Positions 1-8,076 of a stretch of 64,000 nucleotides of DNA are shown one piece after another (the stretch's first letter is position 1; every line of letters starts with the position of its first letter). The DNA is taken from assembly GCA_026706025.1 (NCBI GenBank), contig JAPOZO010000063.1:248001-312000 (forward strand), given 5' to 3'. The notes under the pieces were generated by a model that was given only the letters and a program-made list of their open reading frames with translations, was not told the DNA's origin and made no database searches. The DNA comes from Candidatus Poribacteria bacterium. Lineage in GTDB: Bacteria > Poribacteria > WGA-4E > WGA-3G. A program made the position numbers and the translations under genes.

Positions 1-2
1 TA

Positions 3-512
3 GACTCGGATGAGCCGGTTGCACACCTTGATGATGCTCTCCGATTTACACGGGAAAACCAGATGCCGTGCTTCATTGAGCCGAAGGCGGACACGCCAGA
101 ACTGCTCCCTATCATTGTCCAACGCGTACGCAACTTCGAGGTCGTCCATCTCACCAGTATCCTCACTTTTTACCTCCGGAAGCAGCTACTTGTTGATGCC
201 AAACATTTAGAACCGAGGTTAGGGACGAGCGCAATACTCATCAATCCGATGGCGAATTTCCTCAAAGCAGCCGCCGCAATTGATGCAGACCGCATGATCT
301 TAGGGTGGAGCCGGATTAACCACTTTAAACTCTATAATACTTTCGTACCCACTGTTACGCGGCAGCTCAAGCAACTTCGGAAAAATGGGATTGTTGTGGA
401 AGCCGGGTTCATTCAGACGGCAAAGGATGTTGCTTGGGCAATCAAAAACGGCGTTGAAGGATTGTGGGCAGATGATGTGCCTTACATCAGAAGTTGTCTC
501 AAGGAAATTTAA
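3..512 (+). CDS. Glycerophosphodiester phosphodiesterase-like protein (3' part)
   Basis: The reading frame is open from the left window edge, so only the last 169 residues are present. The start of the visible part reads VAHLDDALRFTREN followed by FIEPKAD, which matches the part of the GDPD TIM barrel where a list-of-days phrase is followed by the metal-binding E-x-K strand. The end, GVEGLWADDVPYIRSC, resembles the last GDPD strand, where a general 'G-v-d-g-i-i-T-D-x-P' motif is usual. GDPD enzymes hydrolyse glycerophosphodiesters to glycerol-3-phosphate and an alcohol. The N-terminal catalytic His lies outside the window, so activity cannot be judged. The next gene follows 57 bases later on the same strand. 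Confidence 0.6.
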   Translation, partial: DSDEPVAHLDDALRFTRENQMPCFIEPKADTPELLPIIVQRVRNFEVVHLTSILTFYLRKQLLVDAKHLEPRLGTSAILINPMANFLKAAAAIDADRMILGWSRINHFKLYNTFVPTVTRQLKQLRKNGIVVEAGFIQTAKDVAWAIKNGVEGLWADDVPYIRSCLKEI

Positions 513-569
513 CTATCGCACCTGCCTTTAAAAGTTTGATCCCAACCATCCCGACAGAGAACACGAATT

Positions 570-1874
570 ATGAACACTACTATCTGCAACCCCCTGTTAA
601 GAACCCCTCTCTCTCTTATCGTTGACGATTCGTGTCCGGTCATCAATCTTACCTATTATTGGATACAGCAGCGACACGCATGGAAAGCACGGCATCAGCC
701 CGGTGTGCCACCTGACCGTTGGGAGGGAAACGCCTCTCAACTGAAAAAAATACCGCCAACAATCCCCGCAGATTTCGCAGCAGAATGGGCAGAATGGTGT
801 TGGGAGAACGGTGTGAAAGGTAAATTCAGCCTTATTCCTTATCCCGCTGGAATTGGGCGCGTTGATGAGGGGTTTCCCGATTTTTCGGCGTTGGAATATC
901 AGGCATGGCTGCGAGTTTACCGAGAACTTATCTGGCCCAGTTTCGATTTGACACCGGAGATGCTCACGCATACGACTGTCGTTGATCTGGACACATTCAC
1001 GCTCACCGAGGCGTGGGAACAGGTCGAATGGGTAGATCCGCCTGTTGATAATAGGCTCACAGACTATATCATCACAGCGATGGAAATGCTTGATAATGTC
1101 GGCATTCCGTGTGAAGGCGTGACCAGCCCGGGTGCCTTCGGAAAACGCCAAGAGGCAGCGTATGCCAAAGCCGTGCTAACTGCCTCTCAACATGTCAATA
1201 ACAACCCACGACCCTTCTATTTCCTCTGGCTCAAACACGACGAACTTCCTGATGTGCCTATCTGGTATGTTGAGAAGGAGAACGGAATCGCAATTGCCAG
1301 TATTGTCGCATGTGCTGGCGACTGGTTCGGTGGATGGACAGGCTACGACTTAGGCGATGCTGACCGCTTTATCACGGAAGATTTGCAAGGCGGTCGCTTG
1401 CCACCAATTCTGGAAAAGGAACTTCCGTGTGTCCTGGTCGGACATTGGCCCGGGTTCTATTTCAACGGTGAAAAATGTGGGTTTGACATATTGAAGACTG
1501 TTAAGGCGAGACTTGACAATTATGATCCGGATGGCACGAAAACGCTTTGGATGAAAACCTCAGAAATCGGTCATTATTGGATGGCACGTGAACTCACTGA
1601 TATCTCAGTCTCGGAACAAAATGCTTCTTGCCCCCCTGAGAAGGGGGGTAGGGGGGTTACGCGAGAGATTAACCTCTCTACTCAATTCCCTACAGCAAAC
1701 TTTACACTCGCTATTGATGCACCGATACGTCATGTTCAGGTCAACGGGTGGGACCTGCGCGAAGTTCATTCCCGACGCGATTTTCAGAGCGATACATTTC
1801 TCTGTGAAGCCAAGCAGACGTTTGTCGCCTTTGATTTGGAAATTGGTGACACGGAACTTACCGTTACGGTATAA
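570..1874 (+). CDS. Unknown protein, NodB/polysaccharide-deacetylase-like fold suspected
   Basis: A 434-residue protein without signal peptide. The N-terminus contains SLIVDDSCPVINLTYYW, where the adjacent aspartates recall the metal-binding Asp pair that opens NodB-type deacetylase barrels, and KGKFSLIPYPAG and EGVTSPGAFG resemble later barrel strands. I do not recognise a named family and the reaction is unknown. The C-terminal part after about residue 350 looks like a small beta domain. Bases 1630-1660 carry a palindromic genomic repeat read in frame (residues about 354-363, CPPEKGGRGV), so this stretch is probably not ancestral. The stop overlaps by 11 bases the end of the convergent SDR gene. 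The start ATG has only a weak purine-rich upstream stretch. Confidence 0.55.
   Translation: MNTTICNPLLRTPLSLIVDDSCPVINLTYYWIQQRHAWKARHQPGVPPDRWEGNASQLKKIPPTIPADFAAEWAEWCWENGVKGKFSLIPYPAGIGRVDEGFPDFSALEYQAWLRVYRELIWPSFDLTPEMLTHTTVVDLDTFTLTEAWEQVEWVDPPVDNRLTDYIITAMEMLDNVGIPCEGVTSPGAFGKRQEAAYAKAVLTASQHVNNNPRPFYFLWLKHDELPDVPIWYVEKENGIAIASIVACAGDWFGGWTGYDLGDADRFITEDLQGGRLPPILEKELPCVLVGHWPGFYFNGEKCGFDILKTVKARLDNYDPDGTKTLWMKTSEIGHYWMARELTDISVSEQNASCPPEKGGRGVTREINLSTQFPTANFTLAIDAPIRHVQVNGWDLREVHSRRDFQSDTFLCEAKQTFVAFDLEIGDTELTVTV
1630..1660. repeat. In-frame C5/G5 palindromic repeat inside a coding gene
   Basis: The sequence reads CCCCCCTGAGAAGGGGGG followed by TAGGGGGGTTAC. The same pattern (CCCCCTGATAAGGGGG then ATTTAGGGGG) lies in the intergenic element at 27389-27478, which shows it is a dispersed repeat. 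Here it has entered a gene without shifting the frame. Confidence 0.75.
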
Positions 1875-2613
1875 GGATACGTCCGCCACTTGCAATAACA
1901 GTTGATCCTGTCATATAACTTGATTCCTCGCTTAAGAGGAACGCGATCACATCTGCCATCTCTTCCGGTTCGCCGAGCCTACCAAGCGGTGTTGTTGAAC
2001 GCAGCTGCTCAACCATTTCTGTTGAGACTTCGCCTAACATGTCTGTCGCTATTGCACCCGGCGCGACCGAGTTGATACGTATATTGTGGGGTGCAAGCGG
2101 ACCACAGCACGATTTCGTCAACGAGATAACTCCGGCTTTCGCTGCCGCGTAAGGCAGCTGATTCGGACGGACTGCCAACGCAGCAATCGACGACACATTA
2201 ACAATACGTCCAAATTGCCGCTCAATCATTCCCGGTTTGACTGCCCATAGCACGTTGAAGGGACCTGTCAGATTAATCGCGACAATCCGATCCCAGTGTT
2301 CCGGTGTGAGCTCGTCAAACATCATATCACCGACAGCTCCGGCGTTGTTCACTAACAATTCGATTGAACCGAGTTTTTCCGCCACGGTTGTCACCATTCT
2401 GTTCACGGCATCTCTATCGGCGATATCGGCTTGAACAGGTATCGCTTCCTGTCCTAAACCGCGAATCTCTTCACAGACGGCTTCCGCTTTATCAATCGCG
2501 CGGGAATAGTGAACAGCAACGCTCGCGCCTTCACCTGCAACTTTAAGCGCAGTTGCCTTCCCAATTCCACGGCTCCCGCCGGTTACCAATGCGACTCTTC
2601 CCTGAAATTTCAT
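1864..2613 (-). CDS. Short-chain dehydrogenase/reductase, FabG-like
   Basis: A 249-residue classical SDR that oxidises or reduces a hydroxyl/keto group with NAD(P)(H). The Rossmann motif TGGSRGIG is at residues 11-18, NNAG at 89-92, the catalytic Ser at 141-142, and YxxxK at Tyr155/Lys159. Length and motifs match 3-oxoacyl-ACP reductase and the many sugar or secondary-metabolite SDRs, so the substrate is open. It ends in GGRILIP rather than the usual GG and short hydrophobic tail. It is convergent with the preceding gene and overlaps it by 11 bases. No fatty-acid synthesis genes are nearby, which argues against a dedicated FabG. Confidence 0.9.
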   Translation of the reverse strand: MKFQGRVALVTGGSRGIGKATALKVAGEGASVAVHYSRAIDKAEAVCEEIRGLGQEAIPVQADIADRDAVNRMVTTVAEKLGSIELLVNNAGAVGDMMFDELTPEHWDRIVAINLTGPFNVLWAVKPGMIERQFGRIVNVSSIAALAVRPNQLPYAAAKAGVISLTKSCCGPLAPHNIRINSVAPGAIATDMLGEVSTEMVEQLRSTTPLGRLGEPEEMADVIAFLLSEESSYMTGSTVIASGGRILIP

Positions 2614-2776
2614 TTTTTAATTATACCTTGCGGAAGAATAACGGACATTAGGACTGTAGCGTGCGTTCCTTAAATCCGCCCTCCATTACATTACGGGCTA
2701 CAGGTTTTGACGCTATCTTAAGAGTAACCCTTTGTTAGATGAACACTTCTTAACCGACAACTGACTTTCCTGTTAC

Positions 2777-3679
2777 TTACAAAAGTGCCTGTAATTGTTT
2801 CCACACATCGTTGGGAACCGGTGTCGTAGCGGCGGCAAAGTTCTGCTCTACTTCTGTCGCATTCTTAGAACCCGTCAAGCTCATCGCAATCCTCGGTTGG
2901 CGGAAACAAAATTGAATGGCGAGGTTCAGCACGTTCAGGTTGTTTTCAGTTGCCCACTGATAGAGTTGATGTGCTTTTTCAGCGTCAGATGTGTCTAAGT
3001 GTGCGTTGCTGGCTGATACATCTGGCTCAATCCCGGAAAGCAACCCCATCGCAATAGGACTCCCGTTAATAATGCCAATATCGTTTTCAGCAGCAAGCGG
3101 TATCAACCACTCGTTTGCGGTTTGACTCAGGAGCGTGTAATCCAAATACGTTAGAATAACATCAACGACACCGGTCTCTATGGCAATTTTGTGGAACTCG
3201 TGTTGTCGGACCCCAAGTCCAATAAACTTAATCAGTCCTTCCTCGCGCATCCGCTGAAGTTCATCCAACGCACCACCTTTCGCGACGACAGGGTCCATAC
3301 TATCTGGGTCATGTACTAAGCAGACATCGAGGTAGTCTGTACCCAGCAACCGAAGGCTATTTTCGACGCTACGGCGCGTGCCTGCGGCACTAAAATCGCC
3401 GCGCCATTCAGGATGTGTGCCTGTTTTCGTGGCAAGATAAATTTTCTCACGCCACCCATCAGCGAGTGCAAGTCCTACCCGTCTTTCGCTCTCACCGTAG
3501 AGTGGTGCGGTGTCCAGATAATTGATTCCCAAATCAATCGCTCGGTGTACCGCTTCGACCGCTTCATCGTCGGTGACATCGCCTCTGCCGAGACCTGCAC
3601 CGCCCATACCGAGGCATGTGACCTCTAATTCCGTGCGTCCTAACCGCCGCCTTGACAACGGATTTGCTTGTGTTGACAT
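2777..3679 (-). CDS. Aldo/keto reductase
   Basis: A 300-residue NADP-dependent aldo/keto reductase of the (beta/alpha)8 type. The catalytic tetrad is visible: Asp56 and Tyr61 in NYLDTAPLYGESE, Lys85 in ATKTG, and His123 in LVHDPD. Members of the L-galactose/D-threo-aldose dehydrogenase branch have similar length and the LGMGGAGLG N-terminus, so a sugar dehydrogenase role is possible but not proven. The start ATG follows AAAGGCAAAATT. The gene stands alone, with 163 bases of non-coding sequence to the SDR gene downstream. Confidence 0.9.
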   Translation of the reverse strand: MSTQANPLSRRRLGRTELEVTCLGMGGAGLGRGDVTDDEAVEAVHRAIDLGINYLDTAPLYGESERRVGLALADGWREKIYLATKTGTHPEWRGDFSAAGTRRSVENSLRLLGTDYLDVCLVHDPDSMDPVVAKGGALDELQRMREEGLIKFIGLGVRQHEFHKIAIETGVVDVILTYLDYTLLSQTANEWLIPLAAENDIGIINGSPIAMGLLSGIEPDVSASNAHLDTSDAEKAHQLYQWATENNLNVLNLAIQFCFRQPRIAMSLTGSKNATEVEQNFAAATTPVPNDVWKQLQALL

Positions 3680-3714
3680 AATTTTGCCTTTCTTAGTAAG
3701 CGTGTGCTATAGAA

Positions 3715-4059
3715 TTATTCGCTTTTCTCCTTAAGAATCTCTTGGATTTCTGTCTTCAAAATCGGAATATTTGATTGCACCACACCCCAGACAATTTCAA
3801 GGTTGACATCAAAATATTTGTGAATGAGAATGTCTCTCAACCCAGCAATCTTGCGCCATGCAACACTTGGATACTTTTCTCAAACGGAATCAGGCACCTG
3901 TTTAACAGCCTCACCAATGACTTCAAGGTTTCGGATGACCGCGTCAACCCGCATCCGATCCGTTTCAAAGGTCTCGCGTGTAATATCCTGTACATATTCT
4001 TGAATCCTATCTATCGCCTCTAATATATCCTCGAGATAGATGTCAAAGTCCTGCGACAT
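3715..4059 (-). pseudogene. HepT-like (DUF86) protein interrupted by TGA
   Basis: From ATG at 4059 the frame reads MSQDFDIYLEDILEAIDRIQ and continues for 59 residues to VPDSV, where TGA (3882-3880) stops it. The same frame continues with [16 protein letters not shown] and [15 protein letters not shown] to a TAA at 3715. HepT toxins have Arg at the TGA position (general form P-x-x-i-R-x-x-y-P-x-i-P/A-W), so a CGA-to-TGA change is the simplest reading. The catalytic R-x4-6-H motif (R-D-I-L-I-H) lies beyond the stop and would be lost. No stem-loop at the right distance supports selenocysteine. The start overlaps the upstream MntA gene by 17 bases, as is usual for MntA/HepT modules. Confidence 0.8.
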
Positions 4060-4360
4060 ACTCAATTTCCTTTTCGATGCGTGGTCGCAAACGTGGTTTG
4101 AGCGAATCAGCGATGACGAGGTCAATCTTCTTCTGAAATAGATCTTCGAGAAAAATACGGAGCTCCATATACCGGTCAAATGATACTTCCTCAAGTTCTA
4201 CAAGAAAATCAATGTCGCTTTCGCTATGAGCAGTGTCTTTAACATAGGATCCGAAAAGTCCAAGCCGTTTCACACCGTAAGTTCTCAGCGTATTCTGGTG
4301 GCTGAGAAGTGTCTGTTTGATCTCGCGTTTGGTAAGGGTTACTGTATTCATATTGTACAT
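4043..4360 (-). CDS. MntA-like minimal nucleotidyltransferase (antitoxin)
   Basis: A 105-residue protein with the nucleotidyltransferase signature GSYVKDTAHSESDIDFLVE, that is Gly37-Ser38 followed by Asp49 and Asp51. In MntA/HepT toxin-antitoxin pairs MntA adds AMP to the HepT RNase and blocks it. The partner HepT gene follows directly with a 17-base overlap but carries a premature TGA, so the pair is probably no longer a working toxin-antitoxin system. ATG at 4351 (MNTVTL), preceded by GGA at suitable distance, is as plausible a start as 4360. Confidence 0.88.
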   Translation of the reverse strand: MYNMNTVTLTKREIKQTLLSHQNTLRTYGVKRLGLFGSYVKDTAHSESDIDFLVELEEVSFDRYMELRIFLEDLFQKKIDLVIADSLKPRLRPRIEKEIEYVAGL

Positions 4361-4395
4361 TCCGTGTCACGGCACAACGGGATATGCCTACACTT

Positions 4396-4770
4396 TTATA
4401 CTGATGCGAATTCTCGGTGCAAATGCCCGCGACGGGCATCAGGATGAATCACGCTCACCCACTGCACCCCTTTAACAACATCGTCTGGGGTATGTCCATG
4501 CTCAACACCTTTCGGTGTGACGACCAAATCCCCAGGACCGATACGATAGGATTCGGATTGACCATCAGCCGTTCGGAGCGTCACGGTTGTTGTGCCTTCG
4601 GTGAAATACCAATACTCATCGAAATCGTGATAGTGAAGCTCAGTCGGGTTTTCTTTCGAAACAGCGAAAGCTCCAATCGTCGTCATATCTGGGGTATCCA
4701 AAACTTTCCCAAGTGTATCCCCGATCCGTTCTCCTTCACCGAGCCGAATAACGCAAAGATTCGTATCCAT
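4396..4770 (-). CDS. Small single-domain cupin protein
   Basis: A 124-residue cupin. Motif 1 is visible as ELHYHDFDEYWYFTEG (two His and an acidic residue for metal binding) and motif 2 as GDLVVTPKGVEHGHTP. Such stand-alone cupins are often sugar isomerases, epimerases or binding proteins, and the substrate here cannot be read from the sequence. The start codon overlaps the stop of the upstream TIM-barrel gene (TAATG), so the two are probably translated together and act in one sugar-related pathway. Confidence 0.85.
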   Translation of the reverse strand: MDTNLCVIRLGEGERIGDTLGKVLDTPDMTTIGAFAVSKENPTELHYHDFDEYWYFTEGTTTVTLRTADGQSESYRIGPGDLVVTPKGVEHGHTPDDVVKGVQWVSVIHPDARRGHLHREFASV

Positions 4771-5531
4771 TAGATGACCCCTATATCTTTTAGGTGTTGC
4801 AACGAATCTGCCACGCGTGCTTTGGCGCCAGCTTCGTCAAGGTTTTCGCCTTCAACACCCTCTAATTCCATAGTGAAAGGACCGTAGAAACCGGCATCGT
4901 TCAGTGTCTGAAAGACCGCTTTAAAATCAACCACGCCTTCACCGAGCGTCGGAAAATGCCACGTGCGATAGCCGCCGTTTGTGTCCTTAAGGTGAACCGC
5001 ACCGACGTGTGGAATAACCTTCTGGACTTCGCCAACAGCCGTCACATTATGGTTGTAATAATAGACGTTGCCTGTATCGAAATTGACACAGATATTCGGG
5101 TGGTTAACCGCTTGCATCGTCTCAAGCGCGATGTCGCCGTTGTGTATCAAATCCGGGTGTGTTTCCAGGCACACCTTAATCCCCGCGGGTGCAGCGTTCT
5201 CGCCGATAGCGCGGAGTCGATCGTATACGGCACTCCGGTCTGCGTCGCCAGCGTGCGCGCTGACAAATATTACCTTCACACCCATCTTGTCGGCAATCTC
5301 TAATGTTGGCTGGAAGTCGGAAACAACCGTTTCAGACTGAACGTCGCAACGCCCTAAAAGGCTTGTGGCGGTGAGCCCGTGTGCTTTCAAATTTGACTGA
5401 ACTTCGCCGACAGATTCAGCCGAAGGCACACCGATCTCCACATTCGTCAAACCGATTTCTGCCAAGTGCGTATATGCATTGGCACCAAACTGTCGATAAC
5501 TGCCTAAGTTACATGCAATAATATTTTCCAT
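4770..5531 (-). CDS. Sugar phosphate isomerase/epimerase (xylose-isomerase-like TIM barrel)
   Basis: A TIM-barrel protein of the AP-endonuclease-2/xylose-isomerase-like family, about 253 residues. Typical strands are VCLETHPD, ICVNFDTGNVYYYN, HVGAVHLKDTNG and GPFTMELEG, which carry the expected Glu, Asp and His metal ligands. These enzymes interconvert or dehydrate sugars, often in inositol or rare-sugar catabolism. ATG at 5531 is preferred because AGGAG lies four bases upstream; a longer start at 5546 overlaps the stop of the VWA gene. It is followed by the cupin gene with a TAATG junction. Confidence 0.85.
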   Translation of the reverse strand: MENIIACNLGSYRQFGANAYTHLAEIGLTNVEIGVPSAESVGEVQSNLKAHGLTATSLLGRCDVQSETVVSDFQPTLEIADKMGVKVIFVSAHAGDADRSAVYDRLRAIGENAAPAGIKVCLETHPDLIHNGDIALETMQAVNHPNICVNFDTGNVYYYNHNVTAVGEVQKVIPHVGAVHLKDTNGGYRTWHFPTLGEGVVDFKAVFQTLNDAGFYGPFTMELEGVEGENLDEAGAKARVADSLQHLKDIGVI

Positions 5532-5545
5532 TTTTCTCCTATCCA

Positions 5546-6553
5546 TTATGGTATTTTCCGTAGGACTGTGTTGCTCAATAGAATCTCCATTCCCAACAGG
5601 AACATTGTGGGTATCAGGAAATATCCTGCTAATTCTTTTTCAACAATAGCGTTGGCTACTTCAAATTTCGTCTTTTCAAACCTGTCAATTTCTGTATAGA
5701 CCTGTTTCAGCGATTGTCCGTCTGTCGCGCGGAAATAACTGCCACCTGTTGTACTGGCAATCAGTTTTAGGGTCTTCTCGTCGAGATAGGTTAAAACCTC
5801 TCGGTACCGTTTGCCGAACGTCGTATCCGCGTACGGGATACGCGCACCGCCTTCTTTCCCCATGCCGATGGTATAAACCTTAATGCCGAAAGATTCCGCA
5901 ACGGCTGCTGCTGTTTCAGGGGCAATACTCCCAGCGTTGTTCTCACCATCGGTCAGGAGAATAACAATCTTCGTTTTCGATTGCGAAACGCGTAACCGAT
6001 GTGTGGCAGTCGCGAGTGCGTCACCGATAGCCGTTCCATCTTCCAGCTGCCCAAGTTTTACATCGCTAAGCAATTCTGCCAATACAGGGTAATCTAATGT
6101 GAGCGGACAGAGCGTAAAACTCTCGCCAGCAAAAACAACCAAACCGATGCGATCGTTTTCACGATGTGCCAGAAAATTGTTGATGACCGATTTGGCAGTT
6201 TGGATGCGATTGGTGCCCTCAAAATCCTCTGCCCGCATACTCTCCGAGATGTCAAGAACTAAGAGGATATCAATCCCCTCCGCTGATCTATACGCGTGAC
6301 TTTGAGAGAGTTGCGGACGGGCGAGCGTAACGATGAGTAGTGCGAGAATGATGAATCTCAGAATTCTCAGAGCGGGTAACACTTTAACCGAAAAGGTCTG
6401 TCGCATCTTCTGAACGCTGGCTGCAAAGCCGTGGTTAAAGTCAGAAAAACGTACAACCGGGGTGATTGTCCGTTTCTGCAGCCATCGGGAAACAATAAAC
6501 AGCAGAGGGACTATAATAAGCAAAATTAGAAAAAGGGGTGATGCTAATTGCAT
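5546..6553 (-). CDS. BatA-like von Willebrand factor A membrane protein
   Basis: About 335 residues. A membrane helix at the N-terminus (LASPLFLILLIIVPLLFIVS), a second at VLPALRILRFIILALLIVTL, then a VWA domain with a complete MIDAS motif DISES, and a last helix near the C-terminus (LAGYFLIPTMFLLGMEILL). This is the Bat/aerotolerance layout seen next to MoxR ATPases. No MoxR gene is in this window. ATG at 6553 is chosen because AAAGGA is upstream and it starts five bases after the stop of the upstream gene; 6586 is the longest alternative. It is probably in one operon with the genes on both sides. Confidence 0.88.
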   Translation of the reverse strand: MQLASPLFLILLIIVPLLFIVSRWLQKRTITPVVRFSDFNHGFAASVQKMRQTFSVKVLPALRILRFIILALLIVTLARPQLSQSHAYRSAEGIDILLVLDISESMRAEDFEGTNRIQTAKSVINNFLAHRENDRIGLVVFAGESFTLCPLTLDYPVLAELLSDVKLGQLEDGTAIGDALATATHRLRVSQSKTKIVILLTDGENNAGSIAPETAAAVAESFGIKVYTIGMGKEGGARIPYADTTFGKRYREVLTYLDEKTLKLIASTTGGSYFRATDGQSLKQVYTEIDRFEKTKFEVANAIVEKELAGYFLIPTMFLLGMEILLSNTVLRKIP

Positions 6554-6558
6554 GTGAA

Positions 6559-7740
6559 CTACATCCTTTCTGAGCGCGGACTCCATTCGTTACCGGGGAG
6601 CAGGGATGTGTTTCTCCGCCGGTCTTGTGATCTCATCATGCTGATAGCACTCAGTAGGCAGATTCCGATGCCAACTGTGTTGACAACAAGAAACGTTATC
6701 CAATCAATATATGGCAGTGCCGTCGCCATAAAGTAGAGGATATAACCGAAAATTACCGCAAGCGGTTTCAATCGACCTGAAAAGAGAGTCCCGCCGAGCG
6801 TAAGGAAGATCGCCGCTTTCCCACAGATCGCTAACGGCAGTAAAAAGGATAACCCCAACAACATAAACGGAACGCCAATAATTGACAACGTCAGCAGCGA
6901 AAGAATCAGCGGTATTACAACTAACATCAAGGCACTAAATAGTATACTGCTGACCGGTTGATGGGTCAATAGCCCACTGACAGCGTTTATCGGTCTTGGA
7001 AATATCGCGACGACCAAGAGATACATAAAGAGAAGTAGGACGAACTTAACGATCATCAACCGAAGGTCCATCTCTTTGCGGATTTCCCAGAAGGTTCGCG
7101 GATGCATCACAAGTTTCACTGCCGCGGGGATCATCTGCCAGCGATTACTTACCTGAAGATTTTCTACTTTCTCTATGTTTCCTGTAACCGCTCCACCAAT
7201 AAGATGAAGTGTCCCTTTCACCTGGGCACTGGGTGCGAGTTCAACGTTTCCGCCGAGGACGACCACATTCTCGGTGACGCGCCCCTCTAACCTCGCGTCG
7301 CCCGCAATTATAATAAGGCTTGTTAATACCTCATTCGCTGCCAGTTCATAGTCGTTAACGACTTTGAGCACCCGCCGCGTCTTTTCCCACTGCACGGCTG
7401 TCTCTCCAGCGGTTTCGTTGTTCTCTGAATTGACAACTTCGGTTTGCTGGGTCGGCGTGTTAGGCGTCTGTTCCAAAGTTGATTCAGTGCCTGAGAGTTC
7501 AGTGTCCTCTGCTGAATTATCTTCTTCCGTTGGATGCTCCGGCTCGGTTTTCGTCTGCAAATCTGCTGCTTGCTCTGTTAAACCCTGCGCAATGAGAACG
7601 CCGTTTTTGAAATTTCCATATCTGAAATCGGAGCGTAATTGCAGATCATCACTTTTCGGATTTCCTAACGCTACAGACTGCCCAAACAAGGGCAGTATAC
7701 CAACGCCTAAAAATAAAAAAATAAATCCTATTCCCTTCAT
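6559..7740 (-). CDS. Exported polymer-forming-domain membrane protein
   Basis: A 393-residue protein. An N-terminal signal sequence ends near FGQSVA. A low-complexity acidic Thr/Glu/Pro stretch follows (about residues 60-115), then a bactofilin/polymer-forming-like segment (SLIIIAGDARLEGRV, NVVVLGGNVELAPSAQV, GTLHLIGGAVTG), then four or five membrane helices in the C-terminal half. Such proteins with a beta-helix-like domain outside and a helical bundle in the membrane are found in several phyla without known function. Its stop lies just before the start of the VWA gene, suggesting an operon and a cell-envelope role. Confidence 0.7.
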   Translation of the reverse strand: MKGIGFIFLFLGVGILPLFGQSVALGNPKSDDLQLRSDFRYGNFKNGVLIAQGLTEQAADLQTKTEPEHPTEEDNSAEDTELSGTESTLEQTPNTPTQQTEVVNSENNETAGETAVQWEKTRRVLKVVNDYELAANEVLTSLIIIAGDARLEGRVTENVVVLGGNVELAPSAQVKGTLHLIGGAVTGNIEKVENLQVSNRWQMIPAAVKLVMHPRTFWEIRKEMDLRLMIVKFVLLLFMYLLVVAIFPRPINAVSGLLTHQPVSSILFSALMLVVIPLILSLLTLSIIGVPFMLLGLSFLLPLAICGKAAIFLTLGGTLFSGRLKPLAVIFGYILYFMATALPYIDWITFLVVNTVGIGICLLSAISMMRSQDRRRNTSLLPGNEWSPRSERM

Positions 7741-8076
7741 ATTTGCCTACACTTTATGTAAAAATATATAAGGATATTGTAGGTGAAACTTGCTTTGCTG
7801 TCAACGTTTTTTGTAATTTATCAGAACCGTGCAGTTCTTCCATAATTTTGATTTTCCAATCGCAGGTGCTTTCTTGTAAAAGCGACTCAATTGCTGATTG
7901 CTGACAACTGATAACAGAATACCTTTGCATTTTCCTCTTGACACATACCTCCGAATCTGATATGATAAATATATTGGTATTTTAAGCGTTTTATGCCTTA
8001 GGACGTGGTCGCCGTACTTGGATAAATCGCTTATGTATAGAAGTGCTTGAATTGTAATACCCAACAGGAGGTAAAA
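7741..8076. other. Intergenic region between divergent genes
   Basis: This 336-base stretch lies between a leftward and a rightward gene. It holds the sigma-70-type promoter at 7938-7966, a piece of the TGACAACTGATAAC dispersed repeat at about 7890-7917, and AT-rich DNA near 7750 that probably contains the leftward promoter. No convincing gene was seen in it. Confidence 0.6.
7938..7966 (+). promoter_or_regulatory. Sigma-70-type promoter of the LamG-protein gene
   Basis: TTGACA at 7938-7943, a 17-base spacer, and TATGAT at 7961-7966. The start codon of the exported LamG protein lies 110 bases downstream, so the messenger would have an untranslated leader of about 100 bases. Confidence 0.75.

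Noticed and set aside
3880-3882. HepT TGA as a third selenoprotein site
   Set aside because: The position is Arg in the family, there is no redox chemistry, and no hairpin of the right distance follows the TGA.
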